The notes under the pieces were generated by a model. That model searched no databases and was not told where the DNA came from. It saw only the letters and a program-made list of their open reading frames with translations. This document shows positions 1-9,743 of a stretch of DNA of 45,685 nt, piece by piece. A program made the translations under genes and the position numbers. Numbering within the stretch: position 1 is the first letter of the stretch; every line of letters begins with the position of its first letter. Source of the stretch: Acidobacteriota bacterium (GTDB lineage: Bacteria; Acidobacteriota; Terriglobia; Terriglobales; Acidobacteriaceae); contig JAJZVZ010000018.1 of the NCBI GenBank assembly GCA_021846945.1, forward strand, positions 1 through 45,685, written 5' to 3'.

Positions 1-43
1 CGTGCAGTAGCTCCGTAGATAATGAAGGTGTAATAGAGGGCCA

Positions 44-1603
44 ATGATGAGACGATTCTCTTTTCTGTTCCTCGTCGGTTGCTGCCTGTTCCGGATTTCG
101 GCGGCAGGTCAACTGCCACTGCTCGGAATCGCGCGAGTCAGCATCCGTGTCACCAATCTTGGCCAGGCTCGCGCCTTTTACTCTCGCATCGCCGGCTTCG
201 AAGAGGCATCGGATGCCCGGAACCGCGATGGATCCGTGGCCGCCGCTTATTTCAAGATCAACGATCGCCAGTTTCTCAAAATTATTCCGGGACTAGACGC
301 GAATCAGGCACGGCCAATGGTTGGATTCGCGATCCTTACCGATCAGATTGCGGGTCTGCGCAGGATGCTCATCGCCCGTGGCCTGCATCCAAGCAAGATT
401 CGACGCGATGCCGATGGCAGCCGAGGCTTTACACTTACTAACTTGCCTGGCCAGGATCTCGACTTTCTCGAATTTGTGCAATACGGACCCAAGGCCCTGG
501 CAGATCGGACCAGGGGGCAATATCTCAGTGCTCACCGGCTCTCAGCTAACCTGGAGCATGTTGGGATTATCGCGACTAATTTCGATACCGCCTATGACTT
601 CTACGTGAAAACGCTTGGCTTTCACGAAATCTGGCGGCGGCTGACTGCGGATCGTAGCCGGCCAGTAATTGATCACATTCAAATGCCGGGACCAAGTGGC
701 GATTTTATCGAGTTGTCAAATATCGGTGAGAGTACTTCCTTAACAAGAAGGCGCGCGGGTGTCGCGGCCCATCTCGCATTCACCGTCCCGGATATCAATG
801 CCGTGGTGATGGAGGTGCATAAGCTGGAACCCACGATGCACCTTCAGGCGCCACGATACGGACTCGACAATCGCTGGAATTTCAATCTCTTTGATCCGGA
901 CGATACCCGGGTCGAATTTATGCAGGTGGCGGATCCGACACGCCCGGCCCCGGCCGTGGTTGTTACGCCCGCCGACTTTGGGAAAGCTGCGAGCGCGATC
1001 GGGATCTTTGCCGGACAATCCGATGTCGGTCATCCAGCCTTGCCGGGTTCTGCCTCTTTCAACCCAGCACAAAACCAATACCTGGTATCGGGCGCTGGCG
1101 CCAATATGTGGGGCAGTAAGGACGAGTTTCATTATGTATGGCGCCGTATTCCAGGGGACTTCTCTCTTACCGCAACCGTGCATTTCCCCAAGCAGGAACC
1201 GCCCAGTCATCGCAAGGCTGCAATCATGGCGCGACAAAGCCTGGCTGGTGACGCACCCTACGCCGATGCGGTGGTTCATGGCAGCGGGCTTACAGAGTTG
1301 CAGTTCCGCGAGGCAGCAGGAGATCTGACCCACGCCATCCGCTTTCCAATTGACGCGCCGGTGCGGATTCGCCTGGAGCGCAAGGCCGGTTGGTTCACCA
1401 TGTATGCAGCCCGCGAGGGGCAGCCACTTCAGGAGCTTGGCGCGTACGCTCTGAAGATGAGCGACCCGATCTATCTGGGTTTGGCGGTATGCTCACATAA
1501 CCCGGCAACGATTGAAACCGCGGTCTTCTCCAACGTTAGTTTGAAAGTCATCCCAGGAAGCTCGCGGAAGAATGCGGCAGTCAGGCACGCGAGCGCGCCT
1601 TAG
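44..1603 (+). CDS. Exported double VOC-domain protein with DUF1349-like C-terminus
   Basis: The 519-residue product begins with a short basic segment and a hydrophobic stretch (about residues 5-20), so it is probably exported. Residues about 25-145 and 168-295 are two glyoxalase/dioxygenase-fold (VOC) repeats: the openings 'RVSIRVTNLGQARAFY' and 'HVGIIATNFDTAYDFY' are typical, as are ends such as 'DPDDTRVEFMQ'. Residues about 315-500 resemble the DUF1349/LamG-like beta-sandwich (GQSDVGHPALPGSASF, then GANMWGSKDEFHYVW), a module often attached to secreted or TolB-like proteins of Acidobacteriota. VOC proteins bind a divalent metal and act as lyases, dioxygenases or binding proteins; substrate is unknown here. 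The ATG at 44 follows an 'agaggg' ribosome site. It is monocistronic as far as visible. Domain calls are from remembered family patterns; function is open. Confidence 0.85.
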   Translation: MMRRFSFLFLVGCCLFRISAAGQLPLLGIARVSIRVTNLGQARAFYSRIAGFEEASDARNRDGSVAAAYFKINDRQFLKIIPGLDANQARPMVGFAILTDQIAGLRRMLIARGLHPSKIRRDADGSRGFTLTNLPGQDLDFLEFVQYGPKALADRTRGQYLSAHRLSANLEHVGIIATNFDTAYDFYVKTLGFHEIWRRLTADRSRPVIDHIQMPGPSGDFIELSNIGESTSLTRRRAGVAAHLAFTVPDINAVVMEVHKLEPTMHLQAPRYGLDNRWNFNLFDPDDTRVEFMQVADPTRPAPAVVVTPADFGKAASAIGIFAGQSDVGHPALPGSASFNPAQNQYLVSGAGANMWGSKDEFHYVWRRIPGDFSLTATVHFPKQEPPSHRKAAIMARQSLAGDAPYADAVVHGSGLTELQFREAAGDLTHAIRFPIDAPVRIRLERKAGWFTMYAAREGQPLQELGAYALKMSDPIYLGLAVCSHNPATIETAVFSNVSLKVIPGSSRKNAAVRHASAP

Positions 1604-1746
1604 CATCTATTCAGCAAAGTGCAGTAAACAGCCTCCTATCGGCCGCGGTTGCGGTAAACTTGGAACACCGTTCCGACCGCACCGACGCATAGGGTCTGGC
1701 ACAGGCCTGCCCGATCGGGTAATAAGCCAACTCTGAGAGATATGAG

Positions 1747-3456
1747 ATGCATGAGGCACTAACGCACTGGCACCAGACATACACTATCTTCGGACAGGGG
1801 TTGGGCATTTCAACCCTGCTCGCGGCGTTGCCGATATTCATTTTGCTATTCATCCTCGGTGTACTCAGGAAAGCGGCCTGGATTGCAGGAACAGCGGGTC
1901 TTGCGGCTACTATGGCGCTGGCGATCGCGGGGTACGGCATGCCTGCGAAAACAGCAGTCAGCGCGGCCCTTTATGGAGGGGCCTTTGGGATCTTTCCGAT
2001 ATCATGGATTATCTTTTGGGCGATTGCCCTCTTTCAGGTTACGGTTGACACCGGTAAGTTTGAGATCATTCGCGACTCGGTTGCGCATCTCACCCCCGAC
2101 CCAAGGCTGCAAGCACTTCTGATTGCATTTTCCTTTGGAGCGTTTCTTGAAGGTGGCGCCGGTTTTGGAACCCCGGTGGCGGTTGCTGCGGCGATGATGA
2201 CTGGCCTGGGCTTTTCTGCCTTCAGCGCCTCTGCGCTTTGCCTGCTCGCAAATACCGCCCCAGTCGCCTTCGGCGCAATCGGAATTCCAGTCATTACGCT
2301 TGCCGGAATCACAGGCCTGCCCCTCGACAGGTTGAGTACGCTGGTGGCCTTTCTCTGCGCGCCTGCGGCCATGATCCTGCCTGTCTATCTTCTCGTGGTC
2401 ACTTGCGGCCTCAGTACTATGACCGGAATTTGGCTGCCCGCCCTGGCCGCAGGCATTTCCTTCGCGGTGACTCAGGTTCTTGTATCCACATACATCGGAC
2501 CGCAACTCTCCTCGATCCTTGCGGCGCTCACATCCATGATCGCGCTCATAGCGATTTGTCGCTTTCGTTCCTGGAGATCAGGCGATCCAGAGACGCCGGA
2601 GGGTGCTGCTTGTTACGTTCCGCGAGGAACTGATATCCGATCTTTTGCTTCAGAAGCCTCCGCGGAACAAAGCAACGGTCCACTAACGAAGATTCCGCCA
2701 AAACATTCCGCTGGCCAAATTCTTTATGCATGGTCCCCATATGCTTTGCTGGTAATCTGTGTCATTCTCTGGGGTTTTTCATCTGTTCAGAAGATACTGA
2801 ACAAGGCAAGCATCGTCCTGGCCTGGCCGCTGCTCCACAATGTGGTTCTGCGCATGCCACCTGTCGCTTCCGCACCTTCTCCCTATCCCGCCACTTTCTC
2901 ATTCAACTTTTTTTCCGCAGCCGGAACCGCCTGTATGGCAGCCACGTTTCTCGCGAGCATTTGCCTTCGGGTCAGTCCATTACGCATGGGGAAAATTCTG
3001 CTGCGGGTGGCACGGCAACTGGCGCTTCCAATAGCCACCATCGCGCTTGTGCTGAGCATTGGCTTTCTGATGAACTACTGCGGCGCGACGGCGACGCTCG
3101 GCCTTGCTTTCGCTTCGACCGGCAAGCTATTCCCGTTCTTTAGTCCGCTTCTGGGCCTTTTGGGAGTCTTTTTGACTGGCTCGGATACTTCTTCCAATGC
3201 GCTCTTTGGAAACCTGCAGGTTGTTACCGCCGGCCACCTCGGGCTTGACCCGACTCTGGTGGCGGCAGCCAACGCCGCCGGCGGCGTCATGGGCAAGATG
3301 ATCAGCGTTCAAACCATCGCCGTCGCGGCAGCGGCAACGGGATTGTCAGTGATGGAGCAGGCGAAGCTCTTTCGCTTCACCTTGAAGCACAGTATCTTTC
3401 TCGGAGCCGTTATCGGATTGCTGGCGCTCCTTTATGCTTACGGTCTGCATATTTAG
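1747..3456 (+). CDS. lctP: L-lactate/glycolate permease, LctP family
   Basis: The 569-residue polytopic membrane protein has about 12-14 hydrophobic segments and the usual length for lactate permeases (about 550). Diagnostic stretches include 'GAFLEGGAGFGTPVA' near residue 137 and 'LTGSDTSSNALFGN' followed by 'AANAAGGVMGKMIS' near 476-515. The family (E. coli LldP and GlcA) imports L-lactate, D-lactate and glycolate with protons. It lies convergent to a glcDEF-malate synthase operon, and in E. coli the LctP-family protein GlcA is encoded in the glc operon, so glycolate is a likely substrate. This is inference; sequence alone does not separate lactate from glycolate carriers. A hydrophilic insert of about 50 residues (about 276-325) breaks the membrane segments. 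No lactate dehydrogenase (lldD or lutABC) is adjacent. Confidence 0.93.
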   Translation: MHEALTHWHQTYTIFGQGLGISTLLAALPIFILLFILGVLRKAAWIAGTAGLAATMALAIAGYGMPAKTAVSAALYGGAFGIFPISWIIFWAIALFQVTVDTGKFEIIRDSVAHLTPDPRLQALLIAFSFGAFLEGGAGFGTPVAVAAAMMTGLGFSAFSASALCLLANTAPVAFGAIGIPVITLAGITGLPLDRLSTLVAFLCAPAAMILPVYLLVVTCGLSTMTGIWLPALAAGISFAVTQVLVSTYIGPQLSSILAALTSMIALIAICRFRSWRSGDPETPEGAACYVPRGTDIRSFASEASAEQSNGPLTKIPPKHSAGQILYAWSPYALLVICVILWGFSSVQKILNKASIVLAWPLLHNVVLRMPPVASAPSPYPATFSFNFFSAAGTACMAATFLASICLRVSPLRMGKILLRVARQLALPIATIALVLSIGFLMNYCGATATLGLAFASTGKLFPFFSPLLGLLGVFLTGSDTSSNALFGNLQVVTAGHLGLDPTLVAAANAAGGVMGKMISVQTIAVAAAATGLSVMEQAKLFRFTLKHSIFLGAVIGLLALLYAYGLHI

Positions 3457-3492
3457 TTATCGAAAGAGATCCGCTTTCCTTGCCATGACTAT

Positions 3493-3533
3493 CGAGTAAG
3501 TATCGTCCCTCTTCGCCCGAAGATACCTACTCG
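3493..3533. terminator. Hairpin between convergent genes, candidate bidirectional terminator
   Basis: CGAGTAAGTATC (3493-3504) pairs with GATACCTACTCG (3522-3533): 11 of 12 positions match, with a 17-nt loop. It lies between the stops of the permease (plus) and malate synthase (minus), where a shared terminator is expected. No long U tract follows on either strand, so intrinsic termination is not certain. Confidence 0.5.
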
Positions 3534-3664
3534 TTATTCTGCAATAGTCCCACGCATCGCTTGTTTCCTGCTGTTTCCCCGGCGGCGCCATCTGCCTTGT
3601 CGCCACAAGAAAAGTCTCTCGGAGTCCCTCGCTCCGTCATCGGGAGGCACGATCAGCAATCCTC

Positions 3665-5272
3665 CTATCTACCTTCCTCTTTCAGCACACGCTGATAAGC
3701 GGGCAAGGTAAGGAACTCGACGAACTGCGGCGCTCGGATCAGTTCGCGCACAAGGTCGGCGGCCTCCATATAAGCCGCATAGCGTTCGGCATCCACAATG
3801 GCTTTCTGCTTCGCGAGTTCTTCGGCAATGAGATTCTCAACCAGCGGACTGTCTACAATTCTTCCGTCGCTGAGCCGGGCCTTGTGATGCACCCACTGCC
3901 AGAGTTGCGCCCGGCTGATCTCCGCGGTCGCGGCGTCTTCCATCAGGTTGAAGAGCGGCACGCAGCCAATGCCGCGCAGCCACGCCTCCATGTATCCAAG
4001 TCCCACCGCGACATTCTGCTTCAAGCCTGCATCCGTGATCTGCCCCGGGGGAACCTGCAACAGGTCCACGGCAGTGGGGTTGAAATCCGGTAACTGCTTC
4101 GCTATCTGATTGGCCTGCGGCATCAGGCGATCGAAGACTTCCATCGCTACGGGCACCAACCCGGGATGTGCCACCCAGGTTCCGTCGTGACCGTCGCCAG
4201 CCTCCCGCTCCTTGTCGGCGCGCACCTGGGCGATCGCTTTATCATTCGCCACGGGATCGGTTTTAACCGGGATATAAGCCGACATCCCGCCAATCGCATG
4301 CACGTTGCGCCGGTGGCATGTCTTGATGGCCAGCTTCGAATAGCTGCGCATAAAATGCGTCGTCATGGTCACCAGGGCACGGTCGGGCAGCACCGCTTGC
4401 GGGTCAGTGGCAAACTTTTTGATGAAGCTGAAGATATAGTCCCACCGCCCGCAGTTCAATCCTGCCGAGTGTTCGCGCAGCTCATAGAGAATTTCGTCCA
4501 TCTCAAACGTGGCGAGAATCGTCTCAATCAGCACGGTAGCCTTGATCGTGCCGCTCGGCAGGCCCACCTTTTCCTGCGCGCGCAAAAAGATGTCGTTCCA
4601 CAGCCGCGCTTCCAGATGGCTCTCCATCTTGGGCAGGTAGAAATAGGGGCCGCTGCCGCGAGCCAGGAGTTCTTTCGCATTGTGAAAGAAGTAGAGCCCG
4701 AAGTCGAAGATAGACCCGGACATCGGCTCGCCATCGATCAGCACATGACGCTCGTCGAGGTGCCAACCGCGCGCGCGAACAAACAGAACAGCCGTCTTAT
4801 CATTCAGCTTGTACTGCTTCCCTGTTGCGGGATCGGAATAAGTGATCGTGCGCCGGATCGCATCACGCAGGTTGATCTGGCCGTCGAGCAGGTTGTTCCA
4901 GAGTGGTGTGCTCGAGTCCTCGAAATCAGCCATGAAGACTTTCGCGCCGGAGTTGAGCGCGTTGATGATCATCTTGCGATCCACGGGTCCGGTAATCTCC
5001 ACGCGGCGGTCGAGAATATCCCCGGGCAGCGGGGCCACGGTCCAGGCTGCCTCACGAATTTTCCTGGTCTCAGCGAGGAAGTCAGGCTTTGCCCCGGCAT
5101 CAAGCATCTTCTGCCGCTCGTGACGCGCGGCCAGCAGTTCTTTGCGGCGTCCATTAAATGTCCGCTGCAGGTCCGCCAGAAAAGCAACGGCGTCAGGCGT
5201 AAGGATTGCAGAGTGGCTTTCGCTGACCGGCGCAAGCACTTCAACACCGGGGACATCGACGGTTACAGGCAT
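3665..5272 (-). CDS. aceB: Malate synthase A
   Basis: The enzyme condenses glyoxylate with acetyl-CoA to malate in the cytoplasm. The 535-residue length fits the A-type (AceB, about 530) rather than the longer G-type GlcB (about 720). Seen motifs: ADFEDS (115-120, metal-site region), [11 protein letters not shown] with the conserved arginine at 168, GGMSAYIP and [10 protein letters not shown]. The reading frame extends upstream, but the ATG at 5272 (MPVTVDVPG) is chosen because 'agggagc' stands seven bases before it. It is the last gene of the minus-strand series glcD-glcE-glcF-aceB, 192 bp behind glcF. No isocitrate lyase gene is in the window, so glyoxylate here more plausibly comes from glycolate than from the glyoxylate shunt (inference). 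Confidence 0.96.
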   Translation of the reverse strand: MPVTVDVPGVEVLAPVSESHSAILTPDAVAFLADLQRTFNGRRKELLAARHERQKMLDAGAKPDFLAETRKIREAAWTVAPLPGDILDRRVEITGPVDRKMIINALNSGAKVFMADFEDSSTPLWNNLLDGQINLRDAIRRTITYSDPATGKQYKLNDKTAVLFVRARGWHLDERHVLIDGEPMSGSIFDFGLYFFHNAKELLARGSGPYFYLPKMESHLEARLWNDIFLRAQEKVGLPSGTIKATVLIETILATFEMDEILYELREHSAGLNCGRWDYIFSFIKKFATDPQAVLPDRALVTMTTHFMRSYSKLAIKTCHRRNVHAIGGMSAYIPVKTDPVANDKAIAQVRADKEREAGDGHDGTWVAHPGLVPVAMEVFDRLMPQANQIAKQLPDFNPTAVDLLQVPPGQITDAGLKQNVAVGLGYMEAWLRGIGCVPLFNLMEDAATAEISRAQLWQWVHHKARLSDGRIVDSPLVENLIAEELAKQKAIVDAERYAAYMEAADLVRELIRAPQFVEFLTLPAYQRVLKEEGR

Positions 5273-5464
5273 TGGGCAGCTCCCTATTCGTAAATTTTTC
5301 AGCACATGCGTCGAGAATGAGTGCGCATGGACTTATCCGTTGCAATCTTAAATTCGCCGTCCCCCGCTGCTCAAATCAATAAAAATGGCGGGGCCGCAAG
5401 CCAGCGATTGAAGTGGAATCATGCATGACAATTCGCAGGAGCGAATGTCGAGGACCATCCTTCT

Positions 5465-6835
5465 TCAGTTCACCGTGATATTCCCGTTTCTGTCGCCTTG
5501 CAGCAATCTTTGGGCGGAGATTCCGCGGATCGAGGCATCGAGTAACTCTACCATGTGGAATGCCGGCATAGCTTTTAATCCACGCCTGCGCAGGCCGTTC
5601 ATAAGTTGCAGCAGGCAGCCCGGATTGGCAGAGATCACCGCCTGCGCGCCGGTCGTCAGCAGGTTTTCCACCTTCCGGCTGCCGAGTTCATTCGCTGTTT
5701 CCGGCTGCAGCAGATTGTAGACACCGGCTGATCCGCAACAGAGCGATGCCTCCGGAATCTCCGCGACCTCCAGCCCAGGAATGCCGGACAGCAGGCGGCG
5801 AGGCTGCTCGCGAACGCCCTGCGCATGCTGCAAATGGCAGGCGTCATGATAGGCGACGCGCACCTTGAGTGGATGCCGCGGCGCTTGCGGCTCAAGCTCG
5901 CACAAAATCTCCGATATGTCCTTGCATTTCGCAGAGAAAGCAGCGGCGCGCCCAGCCCAGGCCGGATCGTCACGCAGCAGATGTCCGTACTCCTTCATCG
6001 TGGACCCGCACCCGGCGGAGTTGATCACGATCGTGTCGACTTCAGTTGCTTCAAACGTGGCAATCATCTTCCTGGCAAGGACGGCAGCTTCCTCTTCCAT
6101 ACCGGAGTGGAGCATCAACGCACCGCAACATGGCTGCTCGCGAGGGATTACCACCTCACAGCCCTCCGCGGCCAGCACACGCGCGGTTGCGGCGTTTACA
6201 TGTGAGAAGAAAACCTGCTGCACGCATCCCGCCAACATTCCTACGCGGCGGCGGGGAGCCGTCTTGGGCGCGATGGTCGAAGGCAGCTTATTCAACAGAT
6301 GCCCCGGCGCTTCCGGCAACAGCGCCTCCATCGCCGCCAGGCGCTTTGGCAGCAGCTTTTGTATGCCAGCTGCTCGCACCAGCCAGCGGAGGCCGCTCTT
6401 TTGGTAGAGAAGCAAGGGCAGCGCCAGCAGACGCAACCGCGCGGGATGCGGGAACGTAACAAAGAGCAATTTGCGGAAGATTGAATCGCCCCAGCCGCGC
6501 CGCAGGTTGCGCTCAATTTGCGCACGGGCTGGCTCGATCAGCTTGCTGTATTGCACGCCCGAGGGGCAAGCCGTCATGCAGGCCATGCAGCCCAGACATC
6601 GGTCCATGTGTTGCCGGAAGCAGCTATCGAGCGGAGCCTCGCCGTCAGCGGCCTTCTTGATCATATAAATGCGTCCGCGCGGCGAGTCCATCTCTTCGCC
6701 CCAAAGCAGATAGGTGGGGCAGGCCTGCAGGCAGAAGCCACAATGCACGCACTCGTCGAGGTACTTTTTCTCGGGCGGATGGTGCGCGTCGAAGCTGGAA
6801 GGAAGCGCGTCTTTCTGGTCGATGGCAGGCAGCAT
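5465..6835 (-). CDS. glcF: Glycolate oxidase iron-sulfur subunit GlcF
   Basis: GlcF carries electrons from the flavin subunits GlcD/GlcE of membrane-associated glycolate dehydrogenase to the respiratory chain. Two 4Fe-4S ferredoxin motifs are visible: C29-x2-C32-x2-C35-x3-C39 (CVHCGFCLQACP) and C80-x2-C83-x2-C86-x3-C90 (CLGCMACMTACP). Two cysteine-rich CCG domains follow (EQPCCGAL; YHDACHLQHAQ, then SLCCGSAG). The frame is open further upstream, but the ATG at 6835 (MLPAIDQKD) places the start five bases after the glcE stop and keeps the standard length of about 455 residues. Cotranscription with glcE and glcD is nearly certain from spacing. Confidence 0.95.
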   Translation of the reverse strand: MLPAIDQKDALPSSFDAHHPPEKKYLDECVHCGFCLQACPTYLLWGEEMDSPRGRIYMIKKAADGEAPLDSCFRQHMDRCLGCMACMTACPSGVQYSKLIEPARAQIERNLRRGWGDSIFRKLLFVTFPHPARLRLLALPLLLYQKSGLRWLVRAAGIQKLLPKRLAAMEALLPEAPGHLLNKLPSTIAPKTAPRRRVGMLAGCVQQVFFSHVNAATARVLAAEGCEVVIPREQPCCGALMLHSGMEEEAAVLARKMIATFEATEVDTIVINSAGCGSTMKEYGHLLRDDPAWAGRAAAFSAKCKDISEILCELEPQAPRHPLKVRVAYHDACHLQHAQGVREQPRRLLSGIPGLEVAEIPEASLCCGSAGVYNLLQPETANELGSRKVENLLTTGAQAVISANPGCLLQLMNGLRRRGLKAMPAFHMVELLDASIRGISAQRLLQGDRNGNITVN

Positions 6836-6840
6836 AATTG

Positions 6841-8097
6841 TCAAATCTTCCCCACAAAACGGCCGGGGTTGAGTGTGCGTCCGGGATCGAAGCGGCGCTT
6901 GATTTCGCGCATCAGTGGAAGAGAGCCGGGGTCCATTCCCCAGACATCGAGTTTGTCTCGAAGAGCATTCGGTAACTGCAGCGCGACGGCGCTGCCGCCG
7001 CAAGCCGCTATGCTTTTCCGCAAATGCGTGACAAGCGCTATCGCCGCATCAGGCGCCGCATCGAGTGCAATCGTCATTAAGCCCGTTGCCTGGGCCGCAG
7101 TGGCGATATCCGCCCCCTCTGCTGCTCCCCAGCGCTGCAACTCCGCGCTTAAACTGCAGAGTTCGCCAGGAAGCGCAGAGACTTTCAGCAGAATGGCATC
7201 CGTCATGTCGAAGAGCCGCTGTCGCGCCTGCCAAACGGCGTCGTCCGATTCAGCTACCGCAAATTGCGCGAAGATGCTCTGAATGCGCTCGGCATTTTCC
7301 TCCAGGCACTCAGGCACCGCGGCAATGCGGATGTCGAGCGCGCATTCCTGTTTGGACGTGCGCACTTGCACGCAGGATGGGACCATTTGCGAATCCATCA
7401 AAGCATGGAGCGGTTCAGCAAAGACCGCTGCATCCGCAATGGCCGCATCGCGCCCTGTTACCGTCCAGTTTCGGGCGTGCTCCTCCACGGGATGCAGGCG
7501 GAAGTTCACCGCGGCAATCACACCCAGCGTGCCGAAGCTGCCGGTCATCAACTTGTGCAGGTCGTAGCCCGCGACGTTCTTAACGACCTTGCCTCCGCTT
7601 TTGGCGATAGTGCCATCCGCGAGCACGATCGTCATGCCAATGATCAGATCGCGCAGGCCGCCGAACTTCAGGCGCAGCGCGCCGCTGTCGTTCGCGGCAA
7701 CAATACCTCCGACGGTCGCGCGCTCCGGCCATAGAGGGTCGAGGGCGACCATCTGTCCGTGATGGGCGAGTTCCGCCTGCATTGCTGTCCATGTCAGCCC
7801 GGCGTCTACGGTGCAGGTCATGTCCTGCCAGGCATGTTCGCGGAGTGCGTGAATGCGCTTCATGCTTAGCTCGATGCCGGGCGCAACCAGATTGCCCCAA
7901 TTCAACTTGGTGCCGCCGCCACTCGGCATTACGGAAAGGCCGCTTGCCTGCGCAAAGCGCAGCACCTCGGCAACCTGCCGGATGTCACCTGGCGCGGCGA
8001 CAATCCTTCCGTCGCACAGAGATGCGTGTTCCTGCCCGACAATCGATCCGAGCTGAGTTAATCCCTGTTCCAGTGTCATCGCAGACAAGGCGCACAT
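6841..8097 (-). CDS. glcE: Glycolate oxidase FAD-binding subunit GlcE
   Basis: GlcE is the second flavoprotein subunit of glycolate dehydrogenase, a shortened paralogue of GlcD with a PCMH-type FAD-binding fold. The N-terminal half shows the FAD loop 'PSGGGTKLNWG' and 'TVGGIVAANDSGALR'; the C-terminus ends 'FDPGRTLNPGRF', typical of GlcD/GlcE. The ATG at 8097 (MCALSAM) overlaps the glcD stop as TAATG, so translation is coupled; a second ATG seven codons on is an alternative. About 418 residues, a little longer than the E. coli protein (about 350). Confidence 0.93.
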   Translation of the reverse strand: MCALSAMTLEQGLTQLGSIVGQEHASLCDGRIVAAPGDIRQVAEVLRFAQASGLSVMPSGGGTKLNWGNLVAPGIELSMKRIHALREHAWQDMTCTVDAGLTWTAMQAELAHHGQMVALDPLWPERATVGGIVAANDSGALRLKFGGLRDLIIGMTIVLADGTIAKSGGKVVKNVAGYDLHKLMTGSFGTLGVIAAVNFRLHPVEEHARNWTVTGRDAAIADAAVFAEPLHALMDSQMVPSCVQVRTSKQECALDIRIAAVPECLEENAERIQSIFAQFAVAESDDAVWQARQRLFDMTDAILLKVSALPGELCSLSAELQRWGAAEGADIATAAQATGLMTIALDAAPDAAIALVTHLRKSIAACGGSAVALQLPNALRDKLDVWGMDPGSLPLMREIKRRFDPGRTLNPGRFVGKI

Positions 8098-9545
8098 TAG
8101 AAAATCTCCGCGACTCCGGCCGTCTCCAACGGATGCGGCGTGTAGGGTCCGGGCTTTTCCGCGCAAAGACGTGGCCGCGGAAAGACTTTATCCGGATTCG
8201 CGATGCTTTCCGGATCAAATGCGCAGCGCACCAGTTGCATCGTTGCGAGATCCGGTTCGGAAAACATGTAGCCAAGCGCCTCCTGCTTTTCCTTGCCCAC
8301 GCCGTGCTCCCCAGTAATGGAGCCGCCGTTATCCACGCAGAGGCGCAGGATGCGATAGGAAAGATCCAATGCTTTCTCTTCCTGCCCGGCAATGGAGCGA
8401 TCGTACAGCACCAGCGGGTGCAGGTTGCCGTCGCCGGCATGAAAGACGTTGGCCACGCGCAGACCTTCCGCGGAAGCCATGCGGTCGATCTCGGTGAGCA
8501 GATGCGGCAGAGCGGTACGCGGAATGACGCCATCCTGAACGATGTAGTTGGGCGAGATGCGGCCTACGGCCGCGAAGGCGGCTTTACGCCCCTTCCAGAC
8601 CAATGCGCGCTCCTGCTCTGATTGGGCCACGCGAATCTCCCACGCGCCATTGTTGCTGCAGATCGCGCGCACCTCGCGCATCAGCGCATCGACTTCACTG
8701 CACGGTCCGTCCAGTTCCACCAGCAACAGCCCATTGCACACCGGATAATGGGCATGCACGGCGGCTTCCGCAGCTTGAATCGCCAATGTATCCATGATTT
8801 CCAGCGCCGATGGCAGCATTCCAGCCGCAATAATGTCGCTGACCGTCTGCGCCGCAGCCTGAACGGAGTCAAACGCGGCGAGCAGCGTTTGGATCACCTC
8901 GGGGCGCTTTACGATGCGCAGCGTAACTTTGGTTGCCACTCCCAGCGTTCCTTCCGATCCGACAAAGACACCGGCCAGGTCGTAACCGGGCGCGTCCAGC
9001 GTGGGCGAGCCGAGTTGGACCAGCTCGCCGGACGGCAGCACAACCTCCAGCGCCAGTACGTGTGTCACGGTAAAACCGTACTTCAGGCAGTGCGCTCCGC
9101 CCGAGTTCTCCGCCACATTGCCACCGATCGTGCATACCGACTGCGATGAAGGATCGGGCGCGTAGAAATATCCCCGGGAAGCGACGCGCTGCGTCACGTG
9201 CGTATTGATCACGCCCGGTTCCGCCACCACAAACCGGTTGGGAATGTCCACCTCAAGGATCCGATTCATTCGCGTCAGGCTGATCACAATGCCGCCCGCC
9301 GCCGGCAAAGCTCCTCCGCTCAAGCCGGTGCCGGAGCCGCGGCTTACGAAGGGAATCTTGTGCCGGGCACAGAGCCGTACCACCGCCTGCACCTGCTGTG
9401 CAGTACTTGGCAGTACGACTGCCCCGGGCAGAACGCGGAAATTCGTAAGCCCGTCGCATTCGTAGGTCTGCAACTGGCTCTTCCCGGTGATAAGGCCATC
9501 GTCTCCGACGGCGGCGCGCAGTTCGGCGATTTGGTCGGCGGTCAT
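8097..9545 (-). CDS. glcD: Glycolate oxidase FAD-linked subunit GlcD
   Basis: This 482-residue flavoprotein is the catalytic subunit that oxidises glycolate (and often D-lactate) to the 2-oxoacid. Seen: the FAD-binding loop 'SRGSGTGLSGGALP', then 'TIGGNVAENSGGAHCLKYG', and the C-terminal active-site histidines in 'VFHAGDGNLHP' and 'TGEHGVGKEK'. The ATG at 9545 (MTADQIAEL) is preceded by 'ggaagaca'. It heads the glcDEF-aceB series. With glcE and glcF directly behind, glycolate dehydrogenase is a better call than a stand-alone D-lactate dehydrogenase. No glcC regulator is present. Confidence 0.95.
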   Translation of the reverse strand: MTADQIAELRAAVGDDGLITGKSQLQTYECDGLTNFRVLPGAVVLPSTAQQVQAVVRLCARHKIPFVSRGSGTGLSGGALPAAGGIVISLTRMNRILEVDIPNRFVVAEPGVINTHVTQRVASRGYFYAPDPSSQSVCTIGGNVAENSGGAHCLKYGFTVTHVLALEVVLPSGELVQLGSPTLDAPGYDLAGVFVGSEGTLGVATKVTLRIVKRPEVIQTLLAAFDSVQAAAQTVSDIIAAGMLPSALEIMDTLAIQAAEAAVHAHYPVCNGLLLVELDGPCSEVDALMREVRAICSNNGAWEIRVAQSEQERALVWKGRKAAFAAVGRISPNYIVQDGVIPRTALPHLLTEIDRMASAEGLRVANVFHAGDGNLHPLVLYDRSIAGQEEKALDLSYRILRLCVDNGGSITGEHGVGKEKQEALGYMFSEPDLATMQLVRCAFDPESIANPDKVFPRPRLCAEKPGPYTPHPLETAGVAEIF

Positions 9546-9743
9546 CAGTCTGTCTTCCAGCTTATTTGAGCAGGGTACTCTCAGGCACGAAATTTTCTCG
9601 GAGCAGACGATTTGTATTGGGCGATGGGGAGTCGAGGCAGCCGATCTCGCCAGATTCCGGTTTCACCGGCAGCACAGGCTTTGAGAAATCAGAGGGGAGG
9701 CTCGATGCCTGCGAGGAAGCCTGTTTGCGGCGAAATCCTGGCC

